64,000 nt of DNA from Tetraselmis striata (taxonomy: Eukaryota > Chlorophyta > Chlorodendrophyceae > Chlorodendrales > Chlorodendraceae), in NCBI GenBank assembly GCA_006384855.1, contig VCJN01000841.1:124001-188000 (forward strand). The letters are read 5' to 3'. Positions within the stretch are counted from its first letter, which is position 1. Each line of letters starts with the position of its first letter. Positions 47,600-58,409 of the stretch are shown piece after piece. Under the pieces are notes generated by a model. The model did no database searches, was not told where the DNA came from, and was given only the letters and a program-made list of their open reading frames with translations. The position numbers and the translations under genes were made by a program.

Positions 47600-49860
47600 T
47601 GGCAACGGCTTCAGATGATCGGTGTTGTGCTCCACGAGGAGAACGTGGAACCCGCCGCTGAATTCAATACCACCGTCGGTACATACACACCTCGCCGGGC
47701 GCCGCGATGCACGCCAACACTCTCTCCTCGAAAGCGTGCCGTATGTTGTCTACCTCCTCGGTGCGCAGCCTCACCAGCTCCACCCACTTGTTTGCTCGCC
47801 GCTTCCACCATCACCAACACCCAGACGTTCCGACTGTGACTGGCCTCAAAAAGCCCCACCAGGCCAATGGTAGAACATGCGAGCGGTGATGAGGCTGCCT
47901 TCGGTCGGCCGGTCGAGCCGCCGGCTCGATGCTGCAGCCTATCGCAGTCCGGACACGCCTTATTCTTGACTTGAGCAACATCCTCCACCCTCCCCAGCCA
48001 GAAATATGAAGCGGTGATCACACTGCGCGTAGCCGATCCCGCTCCAAGTGGCCGATCTTGACATGCACATTCATAATCACGGGGTCCCGCTCACTGGGTG
48101 GCTTCTCGGTGCGTGCCGTCCTTGTGTACATACTACAGCAAGATGTCGTCCCTCCACGTGTAGCGGGCGTACGACGGCGGCATGTTGATGTTGCCTGCAT
48201 GTAGCTCCGCCATCGCCTCCGCTTCCACTGACGAATCGCCTCTCCGCGGTTCGGCCGACAGCTTGCCGGTAGCCGCCACTATGTCGCCGCCAGCCGCGCC
48301 CGCTTGGACGGCGCCCAGCACTTGCCGTCGCGCCCACGCTGACAGCTCCGGTGGCTGGTTGCTCAAAGCCGCCGCACAACAATAGGCCGTCGCATGTCGC
48401 ACGCATTTTTTCACCGATGAAAAATTACCGCGTCCATCCACCTTCGATGGGCCACCTTCCGCGGGGCCCCGGCTCAGACAATCTGCGTTGAAATGGTTGA
48501 CGCCCTGTCGGTAGTGCACCACGACGTCGTACTCGCTGAGCTGCATCGCCCACCGCGCCAACATCCCGCGAAGTTGAGCTGTGCTCATCAGCCATTCCAA
48601 AGGCCGGTGATCTGTCACCACACAAACTGCCTCCCAAACAAGTAGTATCTGAACTTGTCCATGCCATACAACATTGCAAGACACTTACCCTCATAGCTGG
48701 CGCAGTTCGGATCCGCGCCTTGGCAGTGCGGCTCGCGAACTCCACCACGTCCCTCATCATCCAATTGCGCCAACACAACGCCGAATCCAGGTCCACTGAA
48801 TTCAGTGTGGCGGATGCAAGGGCGCCTTTACGACAGTTCTGTTCAGCGCGGGGGCTGAAACCATGTCTGCCTTGAGCTGCTTGAAGGCATGTTGTTGCTA
48901 CGGCCCCCACTCCCACGGCACTTAGCCGGTAAGCTAGTAGGTCAGCCACCTGTTGGATGAAGCCCACCATGCCAAACAAGCGCCGAAGCCTCGCCACGTC
49001 AGTCGCCGGCGGCATCTCCACCACCGCCTCAACCTTGGATTGCTGTGGAAATACTCCTTCTTTGTCCATCCAATGGCCCCAAAAAGCTATCTGCCTCATG
49101 GCCATGCACCCCTTGGCGGGCGCCAGTCTGATGCCCGCCTTCTCAAGCCTCTGCAAAACCGTCTCCAAATGCTGAAGGCGCTGTTGGAACACCTCAGTCT
49201 CGCTCATCTCGCCTGTGCATGAAAAGACACAGATGTCGCCGGCATAAACTGCCATAAATAACAGCAAACTCATCCGAGGGTTTCATCCATAACGCGCTGT
49301 CATGCTTGGCTAGCGTTCTTGAAGCCCATCAACATCCGGCCCCACTCGTACAGCCGGTCGCTGCCCCAAAAGGAGTCTTGTGTCTATCCACCTCCGCGAT
49401 GGGCAGCTGATGAAACGCAAAATTGGCGTCAAATCCGATGTACATCCTAGCACCCACTACCTTGCCAACTAGCTTGTCGGTCTTGGGCATGCAGTACGCC
49501 CATGAATTATTGACACATTTCAGCGGGCGGGCGTCCAAGCACACATGAATCCCGGTCCAGTTGCCGCTGTCGTCCTTCTTTGGTGGGCACACCACCGGGA
49601 TGCTGTAGGGCGATCGCGGATCGCCCCCGCCTCCGACGGCTCCTTGCACTAGATGTTGTCCACCAAGTCCCACTCAGTCGTGTTGAAGCTGTACTTGGGT
49701 CGCTTGATGGGCTGAGCGTTGGTCGTCGGTATCCGAAACTCCTGGTGCTTGAGGACTGGTTAGTCACTGACGGACCACACCCGCACATCATCCTAGAAAC
49801 CGTCGCACAGCTCCTCTAGCTCCCGTTGCTGTGCAGCACTGCCTTCCCGCCCGCACCGCC
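47600..49860 (-). pseudogene. Ty3/gypsy pol remnant (RT, RNase H, integrase)
   Basis: Reading leftward on the minus strand: EFRIPTTNAQPIKRPKYSF with interrupting stops (pre-RT region, about 49.85-49.65 kb); YSIPVVCPPKKDDSGNW, VCLDARPLKCVNN and YIGFDANFAFHQLPI (RT N-terminal motifs); VYAGDICVFS, in place of the YxDD box, near 49.24 kb; IAFWGHWMDKEG (RT thumb); VVTDHRPLEWLM and VVVHYRQGVNHFNADCLSRG (RNase H, 48.7-48.45 kb); GHLERD..ASYFWLGRVEDVAQ and CPDCDRLQHR (HHCC zinc finger of integrase, about 48.15-47.9 kb). Several frameshifts and stops and the degraded YxDD box make it inactive. LTRs were not found by eye. Confidence 0.82.
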
Positions 49861-50178
49861 AGAGCTTGCCGGGATCCCTCAGACTGGGAACATCCTCCAC
49901 ATGGACATTCATGCTTGCCTGCGTGTAGCCGGAAGTGGCCCATGTGGCAGCACTACTCCGTCGGCAGCACTACATCCCTCAGCCCCGCCGCCATCCGTCA
50001 CGTTGGCGCCGAAAGCTCGTCGTTCCACCTTGCTGCGGTAGCGAGTGCTCGTTTGCACCACCACCGCCACAAATATGGCCAACACTGCAGCGATACTTGC
50101 CAAGACAGCTCGCCTCGCTGAATTGCATGCAGACGCGCCGCCCACCCACATGAGCAGGAGCCATCAGCACAGCGCATG

Positions 50179-51200
50179 TCAGGACAGTTGTTGCCACGCT
50201 CTCTCGCAGGATTTCTGCATCTTGCGATGCCCCCTTCTCCGTTGCTCCGCATGCTGAGCTGCCTGGGCAGCCCGGGCTGCTCGCGCCACCTCCTCCAGGT
50301 CCCTCAGTCGCACATGAACAAGAGCTGCCCGACGATCCCCGAAAACACTGTGTAAGCCCATGGAATCGCCGATGAGGCGCTCATGGTCCGGTAGCGGTAT
50401 GTCGTGAATCACGCCCGGCTCGTAGCCGAAGAGCTCCTCCTTCATGTGGACAGTGAGCCGCTCCCACTGGCCCATGTTAATGTTGAACAACATGCCAGCC
50501 CCGTGGCCGGAGTAGGCCTCTGAGCCCGTTCTCGCCAAGACCGTCGGCCACACCCATAGATGTCCCGGTTTGTCACACGCACTCCGCTCGGTGGTGTCGG
50601 CAGATTGACGTGGGCCGCATGTGCGATGGTAGCACCTCTCGCAACAGCCGCAGTCGGGCTGCATGTCCGCCCGCTTCTCCCAAACCCTCCTCAGTCTCTC
50701 GATGTCTCCCATCTTGGTCCGGAACTGTCGCACTCGGTGATGATTGGCTCCACAGCCCACCTCATCGATCACCGGTACGCTCCCAATGATCTTCTTGATG
50801 TATTTCTCACACTTCTTGATACAGGGTCTCTCGTCGCCGCTCATGTCCATGGTCTCCAGCAGCCACCCCACGCCGTTGGGCTGCTTCTCCTCGAGCAAAA
50901 CTATGAACTCGGCCACGTGAAAGAGCAAACGTGACCTCCGGTCACGCAATCCCAACGCGTTGCGGTTTGCTCTGCTCATCCATGGGCTTGGCCAGCCGCA
51001 TTCACTACGTCCATGCGTGATAGGCGTCTCATGTCCTCCACCATGATCGCCGTGATGTCCTGTGGGAAGGAGTCCCATCCTAATCAGCAAGGGCGATGTT
51101 GTTGCGGCAGAAACTGCTGGCCGGCTGCCAATTGTGTGAGCCACATCATGCCTTCAGTGTGTGCACATGGCGGATGGCTTCGGATGCTTGTCTCAACACT
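50179..51200 (-). pseudogene. C5-cytosine DNA methyltransferase-like domain of a retroelement (inactive)
   Basis: A 321-codon minus-strand frame carries, in order, GWPSPWMSRAN (motif IV, where GWPCQ is expected; the catalytic Cys is replaced), WLLETMDMSGDE (motif VI, ENV-like), GANHHRVRQFRT (motif VIII), WPTVLARTGSEAY and ERLTVHMKEELFGYEPGV (target-recognition/IX-like region), and GDSMGL (motif X, GNS-like). The upstream part continues in another frame (SFPQDITAIMVEDMRRL then SRMDVVNAAG), so an indel lies near 51000. It is collinear with, and about 0.3 kb upstream of, the Ty3/gypsy pol remnant on the same strand. Retroelements that captured cytosine methyltransferases are known in charophytes and dinoflagellates. 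Membership of one element is inference. Confidence 0.75.
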
Positions 51201-51733
51201 GACAAGACTGGTGTTCAGGCCAATTTCGAGCCTCTGGGCGTGTCTCTTCAGGTGGAGGCGGCGGCTCGGGACGCACGCATCGCGGTGCTCCTGTGTACCA
51301 AGGAAGGCAAGGGCGGCGCCGATGCGGCCGGTGCTGCGCCGGGCGCCAGGCGGTTGCTCAAGCGGGGGCGGCCTGCCTATGCTGGGAGTAGGTTGTCCAA
51401 GTGGTCCCGGAAGATGGAAGCGTAGTGCACGATGACAGACGTGCGGCCGGCGCTGTGACACGGCATTGTGTAGCAATATGCATGAGGTGTTGTGGTGCCC
51501 AACAGATGCGTAGCTTTGCCCTACACAATGCCACGTTATGTTGGTGCCGCCCACAGTTGCGCCTACCTCGTAGGCCCGAGAGAAGGAAAAGGGGAGTTGG
51601 GAGGGGGCGTTGTCTGCTCATCACGTTTTACAGTGTGAACAAGCGCGGCGCTTTTATCGGAAACTCGGGCCTAGCCTAGTACATGTCCTTATATATGCCC
51701 TTATACATGCGCCTATAAAATATGCCTACCAGA
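51201..51733. other. spacer between methyltransferase remnant and the 828-aa gene
   Basis: Overlapping short frames on both strands without motifs. The region includes the 3' flank of the minus-strand gene ending at 51734. Confidence 0.4.
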
Positions 51734-54700
51734 TTACCGTCTGCCTTGGGAGTCTGTGGCTGTGCTATTGTCCAACAGTGTCCGCTGGTACATGTTTATG
51801 AGGTCGTCCAGGAGCTCTTGCTCGCCATCATTGCTGCTTTGCGGGACCTCTGGGCCGCTGCTGCCCGCAGCCCTGCTCTGGCTGCGCAGTTGACGGCCGC
51901 CGGCATAGCCAGAGACACCACTGCTCGACTTTCCGGAGCGAATAGCTCGGTAGTCGGCGAGCAGCTCGCCCAGTGCCTGGGAGTCGGATTCGGCTAGGCG
52001 CGCATCTTCCAGCTGCGTCAGCAGCCCGGTGAGTGCGGCATCCGCGCGCTCCAGCAGCTCCCTGCGAAGATCGCCGCCATCAGAGAAGGCGTGTTTCTGG
52101 CGTTTTTGCCAGTCGGTGTAGTGGTGCGCTGCGGTTTTGTGGAGCTCGTCCTTCAGCGCGATGTATTCCTTGTAAAGTTGCATCTCCCCCAGCATGCCTG
52201 TGCGCTCTCCCAGCGAATACAGCAGCTTCAGGAACTTCGGTATCAATTTTGCGGGCTTTGTCCCTGATGGATAGCATCCGATGGAGCACGCCCGACATCA
52301 GCTTGCGCAAAGGACGTAATCGTTAATGTACATGGCGGGTGTGTATATCATGCAGCTTGTAAGCAGCGGTGGTGCGAAAGCGAATAAAGGTGAGTGTGTG
52401 TGTGTGTGGGGGGGGGGGGGCAGCATCAGAAAACTTGTCGAGTGGCAAACTCACTCCCTCTAGTGGACTGGTCCACTTGGTCCTGGTGGGATGCTAGGTT
52501 GCGGATCTCGACTAAGTCTTTTGCTTCCGGGAAGAGCATGTCCTTTGGGGTGGCTCCTGAGTCAGGGTCCTGGAGTTTGCAGAGAAAATTGCAGACAAAC
52601 ACAGGGTCGCGCCACCGCGGGCACAGCAGCAACACTGCCTCGATGTCGGTGAGTTTTGCCGGACATTTGCCGGCGCAGTTCAGGCGTGGGAGCAGCTTCT
52701 GCTTGCAGTAATCCAGCTCACTGAGGGTGGATGAATCGCTTGGAATCTCCGTGAACATGCAGAGCTCTGCGCCCTTGGACTCCCGCAGTTCGAACTTGTT
52801 CTTGGTGTTGATGCATTCCCGGATATGCCTCATCAGTTGACTCACGACACTATTGCCCTTTTCGGCGTTGTCATGTTGCTGGGCACAGGCTATAAGAAGC
52901 CGCTGGATGACTCGAAGCGTAAGGTCAATGGCTCGCAGGGTCATGTCCAGATTGGTAACACCACAACCATCGGCCTTGAAGTCCAGTCGCTTCTCTGCCA
53001 GAAAGTTCCGAGGTGTTGTTCCCATGGCCTCCCACTGTGGTCGCAGAGTATCATTTAAGCTTACCAGCCGCCATCGAGGCACAACAACAATCTTGATTTG
53101 CTGCGTGAGACGCTCTGGCTCCTGAACTCGGGGACTCTCGAAAGCCTCAGCCACTTTTGGTTTGGCGTCGGAGCGTGGCAGCCGCTCGCTCTCATTCCCG
53201 GAACCACAGTTGCCAAAGCGGGTCCACAACGCACGCACCACAAACTGCGCTTGTAGGGGAAGAAGGTCCTCTGAGGTGGGGTCTGGGCACTGAGTCGGAC
53301 ACTCTTTCACCAATTCCTGGAGCTCTTGAAGCTCGGTCTTCAGCCTTTCTTTCTCCTTCATCATGCTCCTATTCTCGGGGACCATAGAGCGCTCGCCGTG
53401 AAGGCGGTCAAATTGCTCCACCATGCCGCGTAGCCCTCTCCAGTGTATTTCAGCCGCTTGAAGCAACTCACCAGTCGCAGCGCGGAGCCATGCAGGGCAG
53501 CTGTCTGGCATCTTGCGCGCATCCTTGATCCGCAGACAGTCCAACAGACCCCTCAGTGACTTCATGATGAGGCGCGCCGATGTTGCCTGCATGCCATACA
53601 TACACACATCGCCATGGTGAGCTGGTCATGCACTGTGTGCCAAGGGAATCATAATGGGATTGGGTCAGTGAGGACGGCAGCCGCGCGAGACGACCATCAA
53701 CATTCGAATTTGAAGCTGGGACATACGAAGTGCTCATCTCAGTCATTTCTAGCTGTTTGACGGTCGCTGGGCGCTGCATGCTTGGGCTCACCTCCCTGCG
53801 AAGGATTGCCCCGCGATGGTTCACAAAATCGCCGGCGCCATCCACTACCACCTCATCAGCATCGATAGCCACTGTTGCGGTTCTGTGGTAGAAGTAGTTG
53901 ACAAGCTGGCGAAGCTCAGAGGCATGCTGCGCTACATCCTTGGATTTGTAGTATGACGCGCGGTGACGATTCCTGTTGACAGCTGCAATGTGATCCAACA
54001 GCTGCCTGACATCCAGCATTGCTTTTTTGATGGGGTAAAGCGCGTCCAGAAGCGCGATTGGGCTGTTTTCGTTCACAGCAAGGGCGATACTCTCGCCACG
54101 AATGGGCACCTCCTCCCCAAATTTTGCTATTTCCAGACGCAGAGCTGTCATCTTTGAGTCGGGCGAGGAAGCGCAGCCGGCGGAGTGGATCAATGTGTAC
54201 ATGATGAACCACCGAAGGCAGCACGCCTGCATTCCGGGACAGGGCATAAGACCCCGCCCTGTGCAGCAGCTGACAGGTTGCCACACTCCCGTACCCTCAC
54301 CCTCACCCTCACCCTGGCAGTGTTTTTGGGTGACGATTTCACTCCGGTTCCCGGTGTTGCACACGTTCGGTACAATGAGTTGAAAGCAAGGGTGTCAAGT
54401 ACCGCACCGTCTCGTCAAGGGTCTTCCGGACAAGCTCAATGTGCCGAGCCGTGTATAGGTCGTGCCCGAGACCCAGCACCTCGCGCAGGTTCGGTGTGTT
54501 TGGGACGCGGGGAGCTCGGGGGAGGAACCGTTTCGCCCTTTTCGCGGGCTTGTCACTGGGGCTGGCGCCGTCGCCGTCGCGGCGCCCACGCTTTGCAGCT
54601 CCACCGGTGCGTACGTTGAGCATGGCGTCCGGCATCGCAACGTCATCAGCCCGCTCTTCCCAGTGTTCTGGCGCCGGGTCGTCGCCAAGTTGTTCGACGG

Positions 54701-54797
54701 CGTTGCTTGGCGGCTGGGGTTTGGAATTAAAGCCCCACGCAGAGCCCTCATGCTGCACTTTCAACGCGGGCTTGGCCGCCACTTGCCTCGCGCTCAT
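51734..54797 (-). CDS. unidentified 828-aa protein, four exons, C-terminal R-N-x3-H motif
   Basis: Minus-strand exons 54797-54408, 54226-53792, 53586-52455 and 52263-51734 join in frame (2487 nt). Donors are ACG|GTGCGG, GAG|GTGAGC and GGGA|GTGAGT; acceptors end in CAG. The start is ATG 54797-54795, close upstream of the next element. The N-terminal exon is Pro/charged-rich with a basic cluster (DKPAKRAKRFLPRAPR), a plausible nuclear signal. Later exons are helical with a Lys/Glu coiled-coil-like stretch (MKEKERLKTELQELQELVKE). RNLASH near residue 640 resembles the R-x4-H motif of HEPN domains and of the NLR genes in this window, but one motif is weak evidence. The last exon adds KLIPKFLKLLYSLGERTG and a Ser/Gly-rich tail. 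No family recognised. Intact splicing and frame argue for a live gene. Confidence 0.68.
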
Positions 54798-54933
54798 TGC
54801 CAACAAAGATGCACGCTATCGTTAGTGTCCGACCCGCCCGCTATACATCACAGGTTCCTCAGGCGACTTCGCAGTGTCGTGTCTTGCTGTGTAACGTGAC
54901 CGAGTCGGGCCAGGCACACCAGACAGCTGATAT

Positions 54934-55111
54934 ATGGTCAGATGTAGTCATCTAGAGGTTTACAGTACATTAGCTATGTTGTACTGCGCACGACCCCCGA
55001 GGTCGGCGCACGGACTAAGGCCTGCCGGCCCGCACCAGCACTATGACCTGAGGGATCCACCCTCGGGCACAGGCACTCTCTGCTTTGCGCTCGCCTCAAC
55101 CGGCTCGCGCA
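54934..55111 (+). repeat. split direct repeat A1
   Basis: Left copy of the 178-bp A repeat, starting ATGGTCAGATGTAGTCATC and ending CCGGCTCGCGCA. It matches 59537-59714 throughout by eye, which indicates recent insertion. Confidence 0.93.
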
Positions 55112-55156
55112 AGCAGTCTCGACTCTAGCAGTCGAGCAGAGTGTCATGCTTACTCT

Positions 55157-56197
55157 ATGCCGACTCGGACCCGAGCCTCAGCCTCCCGAGACGCTACACC
55201 TTCCCCACCCCGCGACAGCAGGATGCCCCCTCGCCCTGTACCGGAAGACGCCTTAGCGGACGACGCCCCGGGCGTCGCCACGGCGGCATCTGTCGCGGAA
55301 TTGGAGAAACGCCTGACGGCCCAAGCGGAAGCCCTGGAGAAGCGGCTGGCCGGGCAGTTTGAGGCTGCTACGGCTGCCTTGCTCGCTCGACTCGCCCCCC
55401 CCACTAACCCGCTTCCTCCCGAAGGTACCCAGCCAGCCAACCCCGCGGGCACGCCTGCGCCCGAGGGTGGTGAGCAAGGAGCGCGAGAGCCCCTTCCTGC
55501 TGAGCTAGACGCACCCGACAACGAGCTCGAGTACGTCGACTTTGCCTACTACGGCCGAGTCATCCCCCCCGGTCTGGAGCGCCCCCCGCGCGACGTCGAC
55601 GAGCCCCGCTTGTGGACCCTGACCGACGACACCGCCCGCGCCCTCGCGGATAAGCGGAGTCAGGCAGCGTACGACGAATACCTGCACCTAGGCTGCTATG
55701 CCTTCTTCAGTAGCTGCGCCAACGAGGCGATGCGCTGCGCTCTGGAGTCGCTTTCGACCGAGTCTGCTACGCCGGCAGTCAAGGCTGCGGCCCTTGCCGA
55801 GCTCCGCGCCTGCTACCGCACCCACCTGGCGACGGAGGAGGCCACCCGTTCCCGGTTGGGCTACCTCCAGCTCGCCAAGAATGGACCAACGGCTACAGAG
55901 GCGGACCGTGTTTTCGCCGAGCTCGCCCACGCAAAGTTCTGCACCCCACGGCGCATCGCCGTGTCCGGGCAACTCGACCAACTCCGCCGAGCGTTCGACG
56001 ACAAGACCCTCGAGATCAGCCTTTCCGCAGCGGGCAAGGCCCGTGCCGCGGCCGCGTTCGCCAAGGCTACCCCCGACAAGCCCGCCCCCACGGAGTCCGC
56101 CGAGAGGCGCAAGCAACGCGAGCAAGCCGCTGCCGCACGGAAGGCCGCAGCGACAGCCGCAGCGTCCGACAAGGCCAAGGCGAAGGTCACCAACTGA
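55157..56197 (+). CDS. gag: gag-like ORF1 of the YR retrotransposon
   Basis: 346 codons from ATG 55157 to TGA 56195-56197. It has a Pro-rich N-terminus, a coiled-coil-prone stretch (AELEKRLTAQAEALEKRLAG), a conserved-looking central part (EYVDFAYYGRVIPPGLERPP, LHLGCYAFFSSCANEAM) and a highly basic Ala/Lys-rich C-terminus suited to RNA binding. It precedes the RT frame by 46 bp. There is no zinc knuckle. Assignment as gag is by position and composition. Confidence 0.72.
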   Translation: MPTRTRASASRDATPSPPRDSRMPPRPVPEDALADDAPGVATAASVAELEKRLTAQAEALEKRLAGQFEAATAALLARLAPPTNPLPPEGTQPANPAGTPAPEGGEQGAREPLPAELDAPDNELEYVDFAYYGRVIPPGLERPPRDVDEPRLWTLTDDTARALADKRSQAAYDEYLHLGCYAFFSSCANEAMRCALESLSTESATPAVKAAALAELRACYRTHLATEEATRSRLGYLQLAKNGPTATEADRVFAELAHAKFCTPRRIAVSGQLDQLRRAFDDKTLEISLSAAGKARAAAAFAKATPDKPAPTESAERRKQREQAAAARKAAATAAASDKAKAKVTN

Positions 56198-56243
56198 CGG
56201 TGTGGCCCGCCGCGCCGACTCCTGTACGCCTACCTCCCTCTAC

Positions 56244-58245
56244 ATGCGACACCGCGTGCGGAGAAGATGGCGAGACTGGGAAAGCATCGGCGCGAGCGGG
56301 CAAGTCTTGAGTTGGATCCGCCAAGGGGTCCGGATACGCTTCAAGAACGGGCGACGCCCTCGCCCCTACAACCACGGCGTCTCTATGCGCGACGCCACTC
56401 AGGCACAACTGGATTTCATGGCTACAGAACTGCCCCGCTTCGAGGCGATTGGCGCGTGGGAGCGAGGACACTGCAACAAGTGGGTATCCAGAATGTTTCT
56501 GGTCCCCAAACCCGGCACCAACAAATGGCGCCTCATCATCGACCTACGGGAGCTCAACAAGTGGTGCAAGACTTTCACGATGTCCTACGAAACGCTCAAG
56601 CACCTGCGGCACCTGGCGCGCGCGGGAGATTGGTTCGTGTCGATGGACCTGGCCGATGGCTACTACGCCCTTGGGATTCGGGAGGAGGACCGCGACTTCT
56701 TTACCGTGAACTACCGAGGGGAGCTGTGGCGACTTGCGTGCCTACCGATGGGTTGGACAGGCTCGTCGTTAGTACTACTTCTGCAAATTGACGGCGGCCT
56801 TTACGGACTACCTGCGGACGCCTCTGAAGCAGCGCGACCCAGCGTTGCCGCCCACGGCCCCGTCCAAGCCTACTCGCCGTTTCCTGCGCAACACTCGCTG
56901 GCGGGGCGAGCGGCTCCTACCCTATATGGACGACTTCCTTTTCCTCGCGGACTCCCGCGAGGCAGCCCTGGAGCTACGCGTCAGGTTAAGCGCCTTGCTG
57001 GACCGCCTGGGCCTACTGCGCAACCCCAACAAGGGAGTCTGGGAGCCCACCCAGGTCGGCCCTCACCTGGGCCTGATCATCGGCCTGAAGCGCGGCGAGT
57101 TCCGCGCCCCCGAGGAGAAGCTCATCACTCTAGCCAAGGCCGCCCGTTCGCTCCTTGGCCGCGCAGCCTCCAACAAGCGCTGGCTCCCAGCTCGGCAGCT
57201 GGCGTCCTTTGCGGGCAAGGCGCAGTTCCTGTACTTGGCAGTTACGCCGGCCCGTTTCTTTTTGCGGGAGCTGCACTGCGTCCTCGCCACCCGGCAGGGC
57301 TGGGGCGGGCGCGTCAAGATGACAAACCAGCTGCGCCGCGACCTAGAGTGGTGGACCCAGGTACCTGCGCAGCACAACGGTCGCTCTATGTTCAAGCCTG
57401 TGGAGACCGCGTATCTGCACGCGGACTCCAGCTCGTACGGATGGGGGGCTGTGCTCAACAACAACAGCGCTTACCAGGCGCGCGGCTTCTGGTACGCGGA
57501 CGACCGCTCGCGTCACATCACGTGGAAGGAGCTTCGCGCGGTACGTCACGCGGTCGAATCGTTCCTGCCCCAGCTCCGAGGACGGCGCGTCTTACTGCAC
57601 GAGGACAACACGGCCGTAGTGGCAGCGCTGACCAACCTTACCTCTCGGTCGCCCGTCATGATGGAGGAGCTCCGCAAGCTGTGGCACCTCCTGGATATCC
57701 ACGACATCTCCATCAGGCCCCGGTACATCCAGTCTGCAGCCAACGTTTGGGCGGACCGACTCAGCAGGGAGCTGGACGACTCCGACTGGCAGCTCAATCC
57801 GCGGATATTCGCGTACCTGCAGCGCTTGTGGGGTCCGCACACCGTCGACAGATTTGCGTCGATGGAAAATACGCAACTTCCACGGTACAATTCCCGCTGG
57901 CGCGACCCGCATTGCGAAGCGGTGGATTCTCTCCATTTGCCGGACGAGTTCTGGCGCAGGGAGCACAATTATTGCAATCCTCCGTGGGGGTTGTTGGACG
58001 ATTTGGCGGACAAACTGCGACAGTCGGGCGCGGCCGCCACGGTCATCGCACCGCACTGGCCAGGACGGCGTTGGTACCAGCTGCTGCAAGACCTCGCCAC
58101 CGAGACGATTGTCTACCCGCCTACCCGCGACCTCTTCTTTCCTGGGCGGCGGGGAACGCGCGCGGGGGTCGGACTGCCCGGCTGGAGCGTCGTGGCTTTT
58201 CGGCTGCCACGCCGGCATGGCTGCACCTCCGCCGTGGCTCGCTAG
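56244..58245 (+). pseudogene. RT - RNase H - methyltransferase-like ORF of the YR retrotransposon, one frameshift
   Basis: Frame 1 of the protein starts at ATG 56244 and shows KWVSRMFLVPKPGTNKWRLI, DLRELNKW, VSMDLADGYYALGI (RT motif A) and LACLPMGWTGSS. At about 56769-56773 one extra base (ttag before tactacttctgc) moves the frame; the continuation YYFCKLTAAFTDYLR then runs to TAG 58243-58245. The RT active site LPYMDDFLFLAD is intact. RNase H follows (ETAYLHADSSSYGWGAVL, HEDNTAVV, ANVWADRLSREL). A DIRS-type N6-adenine-methyltransferase-like region closes the ORF (VDRFASMENTQLPRY, YCNPPWGLLDDL with an NPPW box, VIAPHWPGRRWY). Apart from the single shift the ORF looks healthy. Confidence 0.85.
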
Positions 58246-58274
58246 GCCGGGCTGTGACCGTACAGCCGTCGCTG

Positions 58275-58322
58275 CAGTACGGTGTGCAGTACGGTGTGCA
58301 GTACGGTGTGCAGTACGGTGTG
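58275..58322 (+). repeat. 12-bp tandem repeat (cagtacggtgtg)x4
   Basis: Four perfect copies followed by a degenerate fifth. It lies just after the RT-ORF stop and upstream of the YR start, and would encode QYGV repeats in the YR frame. Confidence 0.95.
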
Positions 58323-58409
58323 CAATACCCGGGCCGCCTGTCCCACACTCGACGCGCGCGCTACCGGCTTGCGGCGCGCGCCGGCTCGGAGGCGCCCTGG
58401 TCGGCATCA

